A stretch of DNA of 64,000 nt from Betaproteobacteria bacterium HGW-Betaproteobacteria-1 (GTDB taxonomy: Bacteria; Pseudomonadota; Gammaproteobacteria; Burkholderiales; Methylophilaceae): the NCBI GenBank assembly GCA_002842435.1, contig PHCX01000006.1, forward strand, positions 124,001 to 188,000, in the 5' to 3' direction. Position 1 is the first letter of the stretch. Every line of letters starts with the position of its first letter. The translations under genes and the position numbers were made by a program. Below the pieces are notes generated by a model that saw only the letters and a program-made list of their open reading frames with translations, searched no databases and had not been told where the DNA came from. Positions 1-8,215 of the stretch are shown one piece after another.

Positions 1-345
1 GATACGGTGCGGTCTTTCGAACGAGATGAAGAGCAGGCCGACTTCGCTGTTTTGCGCCAGGTTGCCCATGGACATGTACATGCCGTTGCCGTCGTAGTTG
101 GGGAAGACAAGGGTCTGGTTGTCGATCACCTTGACCAGGCCGACATTGCCGCCCTTGTAGGAGACGGTGGGGCGGCCGTTGTGGTCCACCGAGGCGAGGA
201 AGAACATGTCCTGTGCTTCGATGAAGGCTTTGGTTTCGTCGTCGAATTCGGTGACGCAGGCGATCTCCTCGATGCGGTCGGCCAGTTTGCGGGTGCCGAA
301 GGCGTCCTGCAGTTCGCGGTGTTGTTGTCCGAATAGTCGGCTCAT
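1..345 (-). CDS. Pyridoxamine 5'-phosphate oxidase-family flavin-binding protein (3' end outside window)
   Basis: About 115 N-terminal codons are visible; the C-terminus lies before base 1. The ATG at 345 is chosen because the next upstream ATG (350) runs into a stop at once. The segment FFLASVDHNGRPTVSYKGG and the following VKVIDNQTLVFPNYDGNGMY are typical of the PNPOx-like split-barrel fold that binds FMN. Such proteins are usually small cytosolic flavin oxidoreductases of unknown substrate, so no reaction is assigned. It lies downstream of a terminator that separates it from the TerB-like gene, and is probably transcribed on its own. Confidence 0.8.
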   Translation of the reverse strand, partial: MSRLFGQQHRELQDAFGTRKLADRIEEIACVTEFDDETKAFIEAQDMFFLASVDHNGRPTVSYKGGNVGLVKVIDNQTLVFPNYDGNGMYMSMGNLAQNSEVGLLFISFERPHRI

Positions 346-380
346 GGCATTTACCTCGGTTGGGATAATGTTTGTCTGAT

Positions 381-408
381 AAAAAAAGCGGGCGGTTTTC
401 GCCGCCCG
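381..408 (-). terminator. Rho-independent terminator after the TerB-like gene
   Basis: A 7-bp stem (CGGGCGG at 389-395 with CCGCCCG at 402-408) and a 6-nt loop are followed, on the minus strand, by a run of seven T (A381-387 on the plus strand). It lies 60 bases after the stop of the gene ending at 468. Confidence 0.85.
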
Positions 409-467
409 TGGCCGTTGCAGTATAAGGCAAAAAGGCAGCCTGCGTGGCTCGCCGTCCCCTGAAACCC

Positions 468-1409
468 TTATGCCGGGCCGTTGCGCACCATGTTCATGAT
501 GCTGCCGGCATCCAGCGTGCTTGCCCTTTGCTGAATCTGCGGCAGGTATTGCTGTTGCAGGTTCCTGGCCGGGCCGAGCAGGTTCTGGAAGGTGTCGCGC
601 AGCACGGCGGTATCCATCTGGCGGCCACCGGCGTAATAGCGTTTGGCCAGTTGGCCGAGCGCATAAGTGGTGGCAAAGGAGAAGGCCATACCGGTGGCGG
701 CGCGGCCGATGCCCTTGCCCATGCCGCCGGCGATCTGGCCGAGCAGGCCGCCTATCAGCTTGCGGCCGAACTGTTCCAGATATTGCGAGGTCATGCCGAC
801 GCCGGCCGTGGTGAGGAATTCGGAGATGTGGCCCTTGTCCAGCTGGTAGCCGTGTGCCTTGCCGATCTCGAACACCATCTTGATCTGTAACGGGATGATA
901 GCCATCGAGGCCCACGATTGCGGCAGCAGTTCCAGCGCGCCGTTGAGGATGGAGTAGTTGAGGATGGATTTGTCGAGCTGCGCCTCCGGCACGTTGGGCA
1001 TGCTGGCGACCACCGTGCCTGCTGCTGTCGGTGTGACGGCGGCGATCTCGTGCGCTGCTTCGGCTAATTGCTCGGATTCGACATCATCCAACCCAAGCTG
1101 GTTTTTCAGCGCCTGCAGGAACTGGCGTTCGTCCTCGGTCATGACGCCGTCTGCCTCACAGACGCAGACCGCCATCTCGTAGGCAAGCAGCTTGTGGCTG
1201 TGCTCCTTGATGCGGTTCGCGGCGGCGGCGAGGTCCGTGCGCTTGAGCAGCACGTCCTGATAGAGCTCGGCCATATCGAATTCGTTTTCCTGGCTTTGCA
1301 GGGATTCCATGATCTTGCGTATCTGTTCACGCTCGGCTTCGGCTTTCTTTCCATCGGCGAAGGAGGCGAGCAGGGCGATACTGAGGATGGACTGGTTGAT
1401 ATCTTGCAT
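468..1409 (-). CDS. TerB-like protein with a C-terminal hydrophobic DUF697-like domain
   Basis: 313 aa. The N-terminal ~130 residues look like the helical TerB (tellurite-resistance/Co-chaperone) fold, with the acidic stretch CEADGVMTEDERQFLQAL. The C-terminal half (about 155-300) is glycine-rich and hydrophobic (GGLLGQIAGGMGKGIGRAA) and resembles DUF697 proteins that associate with membranes. TerB-type domains are thought to bind metal or act at the inner membrane; the actual role here is not known. It stands alone between a terminator (381-408) and the divergent nuclease gene at 1549. The domain assignment is by eye and the C-terminal one is tentative. Confidence 0.7.
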   Translation of the reverse strand: MQDINQSILSIALLASFADGKKAEAEREQIRKIMESLQSQENEFDMAELYQDVLLKRTDLAAAANRIKEHSHKLLAYEMAVCVCEADGVMTEDERQFLQALKNQLGLDDVESEQLAEAAHEIAAVTPTAAGTVVASMPNVPEAQLDKSILNYSILNGALELLPQSWASMAIIPLQIKMVFEIGKAHGYQLDKGHISEFLTTAGVGMTSQYLEQFGRKLIGGLLGQIAGGMGKGIGRAATGMAFSFATTYALGQLAKRYYAGGRQMDTAVLRDTFQNLLGPARNLQQQYLPQIQQRASTLDAGSIMNMVRNGPA

Positions 1410-1548
1410 GGTGGTTTCCTGAGATGGCTGTTGTGTGATTGTAGCTGCTTCGATTGGTTGCCTGTCATGGAGTTCCGTGGCCGGCTGACGACAACCGGCC
1501 GTGAAAGCAGGTTAGAATGAAGGCTGTTTCCAACTCTCTGGATGATGC

Positions 1549-2904
1549 ATGAAAATCACGTTTCTCGGAGCCACCGGCACGGTCACCGGTTCCAAATATC
1601 TGGTCACTACGGAAAAGAGCAAGGTGTTGGTGGATTGCGGCCTGTTTCAGGGTTTGAAGCAGCTGCGCCTGAAAAACTGGAAGCCCTTGCCGGTCGATCC
1701 GGCGACGATCGATGTGGTGGTGCTGACCCATGCGCATATCGACCACACGGGTTATCTACCATTGCTGGTGAAGAACGGTTTTAGCGGCAAGGTCTATTGC
1801 AGCGAGGCAACGCAGGCCTTGTGCGAGATTCTGCTGCCGGATTCGGCCTATCTGCAGGAAGAAGAAGCGCGCTATGCCAACATGCGCGGTTTTTCCAAGC
1901 ACAATCCGGCCTTGCCGCTCTACACGCAGGAGGATGCCGAGCGTGCGTTGGAATTGCTGGTGCCTGTGCCGTTCGAACAGGAAATTGAGATCGCAGAAGG
2001 TGTCACTGCAAAGCTTTCGCCTGCCGGTCATATTCTCGGTGCCTCGCTGGTCATGATGCGCAGCGAAGGCAAATCCATCCTGTTCTCCGGCGATATCGGC
2101 CGCCCGAACGACCCTTTGATGCTGGCACCCGCTATCATCAGGCAGGCTGATTACCTGGTGCTGGAGTCGACTTATGGCGACCGCCTGCATGAGAAGGAGG
2201 ACCCGGAGATCAAGCTGGCCGAGATCATCAACCGCACTTATCAGCGCGGTGGCGTGCTGGTGGTGCCTGTGTTTGCCGTTGGACGCGCACAGGAGTTGCT
2301 GTATTACATCCAGTCACTGAAGGACCAGCGGCTGATTCCCGATGTGCCCGTATACCTGAACAGTCCGATGGCGGTCGATGCCACGGCGATCTTCATGCAT
2401 CATCATGACATTCATAAACTGTCAAAAGAGCAGTGCAAGATGGTGGCGAACAGCGCACGCATGGTGAACAGCGTGGAAGAGTCGCGTTCGCTGAACGAGA
2501 TCGGCCATCCGGTCATTATCCTGTCGGCAAGCGGCATGGCTTCCGGCGGTCGTGTGGTGCATCACATCAAGGCCTTTGGCCCGGACCCGCGCAATACCAT
2601 CCTGTTTGCCGGCTATCAGGCGGTAGGCACGCGCGGTGCGGCGATGCTGGATGGTGCCGAGAGCGTGAAGATTCACGGTGAGTATGTGCCGATCAATGCC
2701 GAGGTGGACTTTATCTCCAATCTTTCTGCCCATGCCGATTACAGCGAGATCCTGGAGTGGCTGCATCATTTCGAGAAACCGCCGGTCACTACCTTTATCG
2801 TCCACGGCGAGCCGGTAGCCGCCGATGCCATGCGCCACCACATCGAGGAAAAGTTGCATTGGGAAGTCGTCGTTCCGGACTATCTGGAAACCATTGAGCT
2901 ATAA
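1549..2904 (+). CDS. Beta-CASP metallo-beta-lactamase-fold ribonuclease (CPSF73/YSH1-like)
   Basis: 451 aa. The zinc motif THAHIDHTG is at residues 60-68, with further metal ligands in SPAGHILGA (about 165), FSGDIGRP and the late LSAHAD. The beta-CASP insert (about 200-340) carries VFAVGRAQELL and SASGMASGGR, and a C-terminal RMMBL part ends with FIVHGE. This architecture is that of RNA-processing exo/endonucleases related to eukaryotic CPSF-73; the bacterial members are poorly characterised. Its stop (2904) is 10 bases before the mutL start, so the two are probably cotranscribed. The divergent gene on the left shares the 1410-1548 promoter region. Confidence 0.9.
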   Translation: MKITFLGATGTVTGSKYLVTTEKSKVLVDCGLFQGLKQLRLKNWKPLPVDPATIDVVVLTHAHIDHTGYLPLLVKNGFSGKVYCSEATQALCEILLPDSAYLQEEEARYANMRGFSKHNPALPLYTQEDAERALELLVPVPFEQEIEIAEGVTAKLSPAGHILGASLVMMRSEGKSILFSGDIGRPNDPLMLAPAIIRQADYLVLESTYGDRLHEKEDPEIKLAEIINRTYQRGGVLVVPVFAVGRAQELLYYIQSLKDQRLIPDVPVYLNSPMAVDATAIFMHHHDIHKLSKEQCKMVANSARMVNSVEESRSLNEIGHPVIILSASGMASGGRVVHHIKAFGPDPRNTILFAGYQAVGTRGAAMLDGAESVKIHGEYVPINAEVDFISNLSAHADYSEILEWLHHFEKPPVTTFIVHGEPVAADAMRHHIEEKLHWEVVVPDYLETIEL

Positions 2905-2914
2905 GGCTGGCAGC

Positions 2915-4735
2915 ATGGTATCAATCAGGCTTTTACCGGATCAACTGATCAGCCAGATCGCGGCTGGCGAAGTGGTGGAGCGCCCGGCCTCTGCCTTGAA
3001 GGAGCTGCTGGAGAATAGCCTGGATGCAGGCAGTAGCGAGATCACGGTGGCCTTGCTGCAGGGTGGCGTCAAGCAATTGCGCATCGCGGATAACGGGCTG
3101 GGTATCGCACAGGACGAACTGGCGCTAGCCCTGACGCGCCACGCCACCAGCAAGATCCAGACGCTGGAAGACCTGGAGGCGGTCGCTAGCCTCGGTTTTC
3201 GTGGTGAGGCACTGGCCAGTATCGCCTCGGTGTCGCGCACGCAGATTGTCAGCCGTTCCGCCGTAGACAAACATGCCTGGCGTATCAGTTCGGAAGGCAG
3301 CGCCATCTCCGGCATTGAGCCTGCGGCGCTGGACGCCGGCACCATCGTTGAAGTCTCCGACCTCTATTTCAATACGCCGGCAAGGCGTAAGTTCCTCAAG
3401 ACCGAGGCGACCGAATTCGGCCATTGCGAGGCGGCATTCACGCGCGTGGCCTTGTCGCGGCCGGATGTCACTTTTACGCTGCAGCACAATGGCCGAGTGC
3501 TGAGCCGTTTTGCCGCCGGTGAACCGGAACGGCGTTTCGATGAGGTGCTGGGCAAGGAATTCACCGGCGAATCGTTTAGTGTCGATGAAGCTGCCGCCGG
3601 TCTGCGCTTTTGGGGCGTTGCCGCCAAGCCGACCTACAACCGCAACAGCCGCGATACGCAGTACGTCTATGTCAACGGCCGTTTCGTGCGCGACAAGCTG
3701 ATCGCGCATGCCATCCGCCAGGCTTATCAGGATGTGCTGCATCACGAGCGGCATCCGGCTTTTGCGCTGTTCCTGGAACTCGACCCCAACCTGGTCGATG
3801 TCAATGTGCACCCGAGCAAGACCGAGGTGCGTTTCCGCGACGGGCAGGCCGTGCATCGCTTCATCTTCCATGCACTGCACAAGGCGCTGGCCGTGCCGAC
3901 CGGGCAATCTGCGGCGGTGACGGCGCAACAGGCACCTTTCAACCCGTTCGCAGGGCAACCTGCCGCCTCGCCGGTGAACACAAGCTACCCCAGTTATCAG
4001 ACCGGTATGGATTTGCGCGCCGCTGAACCCGGCAGTTTTTACGAAACCCTTTACAGCGGTATTCGACCATCGGTCGATGCGCCCAGCGTTCAAACGCAAA
4101 CGCAGAGCCAAGGCGCTGCAGCCGAAGCGCCAGCCGAGGATTATCCGCTTGGCTTCGCGCTCGGCCAGCTGCACGGTATCTACATCCTGGCGCAGAACCG
4201 GCAGGGCATGGTGGTGGTGGACATGCACGCCGCGCACGAGCGCATCATGTACGAGCGCCTGAAGACCGCGCTCGACAAGGACACCGTGCCCATGCAGCCC
4301 TTGCTGCTGCCAGTCAGCTTCAATGCCGACAGGCTGGAAGTGGCTGCCGTGCAAGAACAGTTGGCGCAGGCGGATAACAGCCTGCAACAGCTGGGTTTCG
4401 ATATCGCCATCCTGTCGCCCACCACGCTGGCGGTGCGCGGCATTCCCGCCATGCTGCAGAACGCCGATGCCGTGGCACTGGCGCGCGACGTGCTGCGCGA
4501 TCTGCGTGAATACGGTGCCAGCCGCGCATTGCAGGAGCGCCGCAACGAACTGCTGGGCACCATGGCCTGCCACGCCGCCGTGCGCGCCAACCGCATCCTG
4601 ACTATTCCGGAAATGAACGCGCTGCTGCGCGACATGGAAGCCACCGAGCGCTCCGGCCAATGCAACCACGGCCGCCCGACCTGGTTTCAGGTGACGATGG
4701 CTGAGCTGGACAAGATGTTCATGCGGGGGCAATAA
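2915..4735 (+). CDS. mutL: DNA mismatch repair protein MutL (endonuclease-type)
   Basis: 606 aa from the ATG at 2915; an in-frame ATG at 2825 lies inside the previous gene and is rejected. The GHKL ATPase motifs are all present: LLENSLDAG (31-39), ADNGLGI, TRHATSKI and LGFRGEALASI. A proline/glutamine-rich linker (about 330-410) leads to the dimerisation domain. That domain has DMHAAHERIMYE (about 434-445), which fits the DQHA(X)2E(X)4E metal-binding endonuclease motif with Q replaced by M, and CNHGRP near 581. This is the nicking type of MutL used where MutH is absent, which fits betaproteobacteria. miaA usually follows mutL; here a toxin-antitoxin pair lies between. Confidence 0.97.
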   Translation: MVSIRLLPDQLISQIAAGEVVERPASALKELLENSLDAGSSEITVALLQGGVKQLRIADNGLGIAQDELALALTRHATSKIQTLEDLEAVASLGFRGEALASIASVSRTQIVSRSAVDKHAWRISSEGSAISGIEPAALDAGTIVEVSDLYFNTPARRKFLKTEATEFGHCEAAFTRVALSRPDVTFTLQHNGRVLSRFAAGEPERRFDEVLGKEFTGESFSVDEAAAGLRFWGVAAKPTYNRNSRDTQYVYVNGRFVRDKLIAHAIRQAYQDVLHHERHPAFALFLELDPNLVDVNVHPSKTEVRFRDGQAVHRFIFHALHKALAVPTGQSAAVTAQQAPFNPFAGQPAASPVNTSYPSYQTGMDLRAAEPGSFYETLYSGIRPSVDAPSVQTQTQSQGAAAEAPAEDYPLGFALGQLHGIYILAQNRQGMVVVDMHAAHERIMYERLKTALDKDTVPMQPLLLPVSFNADRLEVAAVQEQLAQADNSLQQLGFDIAILSPTTLAVRGIPAMLQNADAVALARDVLRDLREYGASRALQERRNELLGTMACHAAVRANRILTIPEMNALLRDMEATERSGQCNHGRPTWFQVTMAELDKMFMRGQ

Positions 4736-4775
4736 GTCTGGTACTAATAAGCCTGACAATAGCTGGCTTGATAAG

Positions 4776-4795
4776 TGGTACGTGAAAGCGTACCA
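4776..4795. promoter_or_regulatory. Candidate operator of yefM-yoeB
   Basis: A perfect 7-bp inverted repeat, TGGTACG at 4776-4782 and CGTACCA at 4789-4795 with a 6-bp spacer, sits 24 bases before the antitoxin start. YefM-type antitoxins autorepress by binding palindromes with GTAC/TGTACA cores. A further GGTAC lies just upstream at about 4740. The function is inferred from position and symmetry. Confidence 0.55.
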
Positions 4796-4819
4796 TTTGC
4801 CGGTCTTACGGAGAAAAAC

Positions 4820-5062
4820 ATGCAAACACTTTCTGCCAGCAATGCCCGTTCCAACCTCTATCGCCTGATCGACGAGGCGGCTGCTTCGCATCAGCCGCTG
4901 GTGATCACCGGCAAGCGTAATAATGCGGTGCTGGTGTCTGAGCAGGACTGGGCGGCGATCCAGGAAACCCTGTTCCTGCTTTCCGTGCCCGGTATGCGCG
5001 AATCCCTGCGCGAAGGCATGGCGACGCCTGCTGATGAGCTGGCCGACAAGCTGGACTGGTAA
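4820..5062 (+). CDS. yefM: Antitoxin of the YefM/Phd family
   Basis: 80 aa, start ATG at 4820 preceded by ACGGAGAAA as a ribosome-binding site. The N-terminal part (MQTLSASNARSNLYRLIDEA) is the Phd/YefM DNA-binding fold, and the middle (PLVITGKRNNAVLVSEQDW) is the family signature; the C-terminus is acidic and would wrap the toxin. It neutralises the downstream YoeB-like RNase, whose gene begins two bases after its stop, and probably represses its own promoter through the palindrome at 4776-4795. Confidence 0.92.
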   Translation: MQTLSASNARSNLYRLIDEAAASHQPLVITGKRNNAVLVSEQDWAAIQETLFLLSVPGMRESLREGMATPADELADKLDW

Positions 5063-5064
5063 CC

Positions 5065-5331
5065 GTGCCTGAATGGCAGTTGCGCTACACCAAGGCAGCG
5101 CAGAAGGACGCGAAAAACCTCGCTGCAGCAGGCCTCAAGGACAAGGCATTGGCCTTGCTCGCCATCCTCGAATCCAATCCCTTTCAGAACCCACCGCCTT
5201 ACGAGCGGCTGGTCGGTGATCTTGCCGGCAGTTGCTCGCGCCGCATCAATATCCAGCACCGCCTGGTGTATCAGGTGCTGGAGCAGGAAAGAGTCGTGAA
5301 GGTGCTGCGCATGTGGTCGCATTATGAATAA
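5065..5331 (+). CDS. yoeB: Toxin of the YoeB/Txe family (ribosome-dependent mRNA interferase)
   Basis: 88 aa with a GTG start at 5065, two bases after the antitoxin stop. The conserved YoeB block is complete: [20 protein letters not shown], then LVYQVLE and the C-terminal MWSHYE. These contain the usual catalytic Glu, Arg and His-Tyr. YoeB binds the ribosomal A site and cuts mRNA. Its end overlaps the miaA start by 8 bp, so expression of miaA may be coupled to this operon. The product seems intact. Confidence 0.92.
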   Translation: MPEWQLRYTKAAQKDAKNLAAAGLKDKALALLAILESNPFQNPPPYERLVGDLAGSCSRRINIQHRLVYQVLEQERVVKVLRMWSHYE

Positions 5332-6286
5332 GCCCGCAGACAATCATTTACCGCCCGCCATCTTCCTCATGGGCCCCACAGCCAGCGGCAAGACCAACGC
5401 GGCGGTGGAGTTGCTGCAGCGCCTGCCAGTAGAGCTCATCAGCGTCGATTCGGCGCTGGTCTACCGCGACATGGATATCGGCACCGCCAAGCCGGATGCC
5501 GCCACGCTCGAACAGGCACCGCATCACCTGATCGACGTCATAGACCCGACCGAAGCCTATTCCGCCGCGCAATTCCGTGCCGACGCCTTGCGTTTGATGG
5601 CGGACATCACGGCGCGCGGCAAGATTCCGCTGTTGGTGGGCGGCACCATGCTCTATTTCAAGGCCTTGCAGGGCGGCTTGGGCGAGTTGCCGCAAGCTGA
5701 CCCGGCCGTGCGCGCCCGGCTCGATGCCGAGGCGCTGCTGATCGGCTGGCCTGGCATGCATGCCAAACTGGCAGAGATCGACCCTGAAACGGCAGCGCGC
5801 CTGATGACCACGGATTCGCAGCGCATCCAGCGTGCGCTGGAGGTGTGCGAGCTTTCCGGCAAGACCATGACGCAGCTATTCGCCGAGCAGGCCGCTACGG
5901 CCTTGCCTTATCGCTTGCTGAAGCTGGCGTTGGTGCCGTCGGACCGTAGCGTGCTGCATGACCGCATTGCATTGCGCTTTGAGCAGATGCTTGAAGCTGG
6001 CTTGATCGATGAAGTGAAAGCCTTGCGTGCGAAATATCCCGAATTGACTGCCGAACTGCCCAGCATGCGTTGCGTCGGTTATCGCCAGGCCTGGCAGTAT
6101 CTGGATGGCGAATTCGGGCTGGATGAACTGCGTGAGAAGGGGATTGCCGCCACCCGGCAACTGGCGAAACGCCAGCTGACCTGGTTGCGCGGCATGGATG
6201 ATACGGTGGAATTTGACTGCCTCGATGCGGCAGTCAATGAGAAGCTATTTCATTATATAAATCAGTTTATTAATAAAATTTCTTAA
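5324..6286 (+). CDS. miaA: tRNA dimethylallyltransferase MiaA
   Basis: 320 aa. The P-loop GPTASGKT lies at 17-24, followed by [19 protein letters not shown], the substrate-binding [14 protein letters not shown] and [14 protein letters not shown], and later [13 protein letters not shown] and [12 protein letters not shown]. MiaA adds a dimethylallyl group to A37 of tRNAs reading UNN codons. It begins inside the last codons of yoeB. In most proteobacteria miaA follows mutL directly and is followed by hfq; here hfq is not next and the operon appears to end at an AT-rich inverted repeat overlapping the stop codon. Confidence 0.97.
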   Translation: MNKPADNHLPPAIFLMGPTASGKTNAAVELLQRLPVELISVDSALVYRDMDIGTAKPDAATLEQAPHHLIDVIDPTEAYSAAQFRADALRLMADITARGKIPLLVGGTMLYFKALQGGLGELPQADPAVRARLDAEALLIGWPGMHAKLAEIDPETAARLMTTDSQRIQRALEVCELSGKTMTQLFAEQAATALPYRLLKLALVPSDRSVLHDRIALRFEQMLEAGLIDEVKALRAKYPELTAELPSMRCVGYRQAWQYLDGEFGLDELREKGIAATRQLAKRQLTWLRGMDDTVEFDCLDAAVNEKLFHYINQFINKIS

Positions 6287-6297
6287 TAAACTGATTT
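6259..6297. repeat. AT-rich 15-bp inverted repeat spanning the miaA stop codon
   Basis: Perfect arms at 6259-6273 (AAATCAGTTTATTAA) and 6283-6297, with a 9-nt spacer. The miaA stop (6284-6286) lies in the right arm, and AATTTTAG follows. It may act as a weak bidirectional terminator between miaA and the convergent fae-like gene, but the stem is almost all A-T. Confidence 0.6.
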
Positions 6298-6335
6298 AAT
6301 TTTAGTCAAGCTCAAATCTCGACTTATATTTTGAC

Positions 6336-6884
6336 TCAGATCTTGCCGTCCAGACCCATCTGGAAGTACTTGTGCACGATCTTTTCCTGATTCTCCAGTA
6401 GCCAGTCGATGCTCGGCTCGTTGTTCATCGCCTTCTTGATGGCGAGCGCGGTGGCCTTGCGATGGATGTCGAACAGGATCTGGTGATCGAGGTCGTCCTG
6501 CTCGGCCACAATCGGGTTGAGCCAGACCGAGACGATGATGCCGAGGTCGTTGGCTTTTTCCTTGGGGATGTCACCGGCACGCACGGCATCCAGTACGCCG
6601 TTGGCGATGGCGCCTTGCACGGTGCCCATCAGGATGTTGGTGTAGCGCGTATCCTTGACCGTGACCTTGCTGACCATGATGGTGGCGGGGCGCACCATGA
6701 TGTCGGTGTTCATGATGGCCAGCACGCGGGTGTGGCCCTTGACCTGATCGCCCAGCAGATTGGCGAAGGCAGTGCCCATGGGTCCATTCATTTCGCCGAT
6801 GACGACTTCCGGTTCGGCCGCGGTACCGGCAGGGCCGCCTGCGACCAAAGCTTCGCCTACGCGCATGATGATGCGTTCACTCAT
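6336..6884 (-). CDS. Formaldehyde-activating enzyme (Fae) family protein, divergent paralogue
   Basis: 182 aa. The frame VGEALV near the N-terminus, then VVIGEMNGPMGTAFANLL, TIMVSKVTVKD and KATALAIKKAMNNEPS follow the Fae fold, which condenses formaldehyde with tetrahydromethanopterin in methylotrophs. In the Fae sequences I remember, the segment before the IIG motif reads AHIDLIIG and its His is an active-site residue. Here the aligned stretch is AEPEVVIG, so the His is replaced by Glu. This may therefore be a Fae-like paralogue (such as Fae2/Fae3) with a changed or sensory role. It is monocistronic, with GGAGTAGCAAC before the ATG at 6884. Confidence 0.8.
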   Translation of the reverse strand: MSERIIMRVGEALVAGGPAGTAAEPEVVIGEMNGPMGTAFANLLGDQVKGHTRVLAIMNTDIMVRPATIMVSKVTVKDTRYTNILMGTVQGAIANGVLDAVRAGDIPKEKANDLGIIVSVWLNPIVAEQDDLDHQILFDIHRKATALAIKKAMNNEPSIDWLLENQEKIVHKYFQMGLDGKI

Positions 6885-6950
6885 GTTGCTACTCCTTTTG
6901 CGGATTGAAAAACTGGGTTTGAAACACTAACTGAAAAACATTGATTGAAA

Positions 6951-6982
6951 TATAAAGCGCCGTGTCATCTGGCGACACGGCG
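6951..6982 (-). terminator. Terminator of dapC
   Basis: A 9-bp stem (CGCCGTGTC at 6958-6966 with GACACGGCG at 6974-6982) with a 7-nt loop is followed on the minus strand by GCGCTTTATATTT. It lies 14 bases after the dapC stop. Confidence 0.75.
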
Positions 6983-6995
6983 AAGAAAACATCGA

Positions 6996-8174
6996 TTACA
7001 GGCTGAGAATGCGTTCAGCCGCTTCCTTGCATTCTTCCAGGGAAGCGACCAGCGCCAGCCGGACAAAGTTCTGACCCGGGTTGATGCCATGCGCCTCGCG
7101 GGCAAGATAGCTGCCCGGCAGCACGGTAACATGCTTTTCGCGGTAGAGCCTGAGTGCAAACTCAGTATCCGGCATGTCGGTGCGCGCCCATAGATAGAAG
7201 GCGCCGTCCGGCAGTTCGACATCGAGCCGCTGCTTGATGAGCGGTGTCACCGCCTTGAATTTCGCATCGTAGAGCCGGCGGTTCTCGATGACGTGTGCCT
7301 CGTCGTTCCATGCGGCGATACTGGCATGCTGCACGGCCGGGTTCATGACGCAGCCGTGGTAGGTGCGGTAAAGCAGGAATTTCTCGAGAATTTTTGCATC
7401 GCCAGCAACGAAGCCCGAGCGCATGCCCGGCACGTTGGAACGTTTGGACAGCGAGCTGAATACCACCAGCCGCGTGTAGTCGCGGCCCAGCTTGTTTGCG
7501 GCTTCCAGTGCACCCAGAGGCGGCTGTGCTTCATCGAAGTAGATCTCTGAATAGCATTCGTCGGCGGCAATGACAAAGCCATAGCGGTCAGAGAGTTCAA
7601 AGACCTGTTTCCACTGTTCCAGCGACATGATCTTGCCGGTCGGGTTGCCGGGCGAACACAGGTAGACTAGTTGCGTGCGCTGCAAGACGGATTCCGGCAC
7701 GCTGTCGAAATCCATGTGGAAGTCGTTTTCCGGCAGGTTGTTGAGGAAATAAGGCTCGGCCCCGGCCAGCAGGGCCGCGCCTTCGTAGATCTGGTAGAAC
7801 GGGTTGGGCGAGATGATGACAGGGGCAGGGCGGCTGTCGTCGATCACGGCCTGGGCAAAGGCGAATAGCGCTTCGCGGCTGCCGTTGACCGGCACGATCT
7901 CTTTTTCTGCATTCAATGCCGGAATGTTGTAGCGACGTGCCAGCCAGGCAGAAATCGCCTCGCGCAGCGCGGGAATGCCGGCAGTCGTGGGATAATTCGC
8001 CAGCCCGGTCAAATTGCTGACGAGGGCGTCCTTGATCAGGGCCGGTGTCGCATGCTTGGGTTCACCGATCGACAGGTTGATCGGCTTGTAGTCCGGGTTG
8101 GGTGTGGTGCCCGCAAACAGGTCGCGCAGACGTTGAAACGGGTAGGGTTGCAGCTTGTTCAGATTAGGGTTCAT
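6996..8174 (-). CDS. dapC: Succinyldiaminopimelate transaminase DapC
   Basis: 392 aa, a fold-type I PLP aminotransferase. Visible motifs are INLSIGEPKH (33-42), SPGNPTGK (174-181), AADECYSE, and the PLP lysine K244 in SSLSKRSNVPGMRSGF; the C-terminus has the substrate arginine in NFVRLALV. Length and the SIGEP start match the betaproteobacterial DapC group, which converts N-succinyl-2-amino-6-ketopimelate to N-succinyl-LL-diaminopimelate for lysine and peptidoglycan. It is divergent from the transporter at 8216 and has its own terminator. A related AlaA/AspC-type specificity cannot be ruled out from sequence alone. Confidence 0.9.
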   Translation of the reverse strand: MNPNLNKLQPYPFQRLRDLFAGTTPNPDYKPINLSIGEPKHATPALIKDALVSNLTGLANYPTTAGIPALREAISAWLARRYNIPALNAEKEIVPVNGSREALFAFAQAVIDDSRPAPVIISPNPFYQIYEGAALLAGAEPYFLNNLPENDFHMDFDSVPESVLQRTQLVYLCSPGNPTGKIMSLEQWKQVFELSDRYGFVIAADECYSEIYFDEAQPPLGALEAANKLGRDYTRLVVFSSLSKRSNVPGMRSGFVAGDAKILEKFLLYRTYHGCVMNPAVQHASIAAWNDEAHVIENRRLYDAKFKAVTPLIKQRLDVELPDGAFYLWARTDMPDTEFALRLYREKHVTVLPGSYLAREAHGINPGQNFVRLALVASLEECKEAAERILSL

Positions 8175-8215
8175 GCAGACATTATAAATTGAGCGTCAAG
8201 AGTACAAAACCATAA

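Noticed and set aside
2825-2914. N-terminal extension of mutL
   Set aside because: The extra 30 codons lie inside the preceding nuclease gene; the ATG at 2915 gives the normal MutL start.
3125-4891. A 588-codon minus-strand frame opposite mutL
   Set aside because: Overlaps a certain gene, has His/Arg-rich shadow composition and no recognisable domain.
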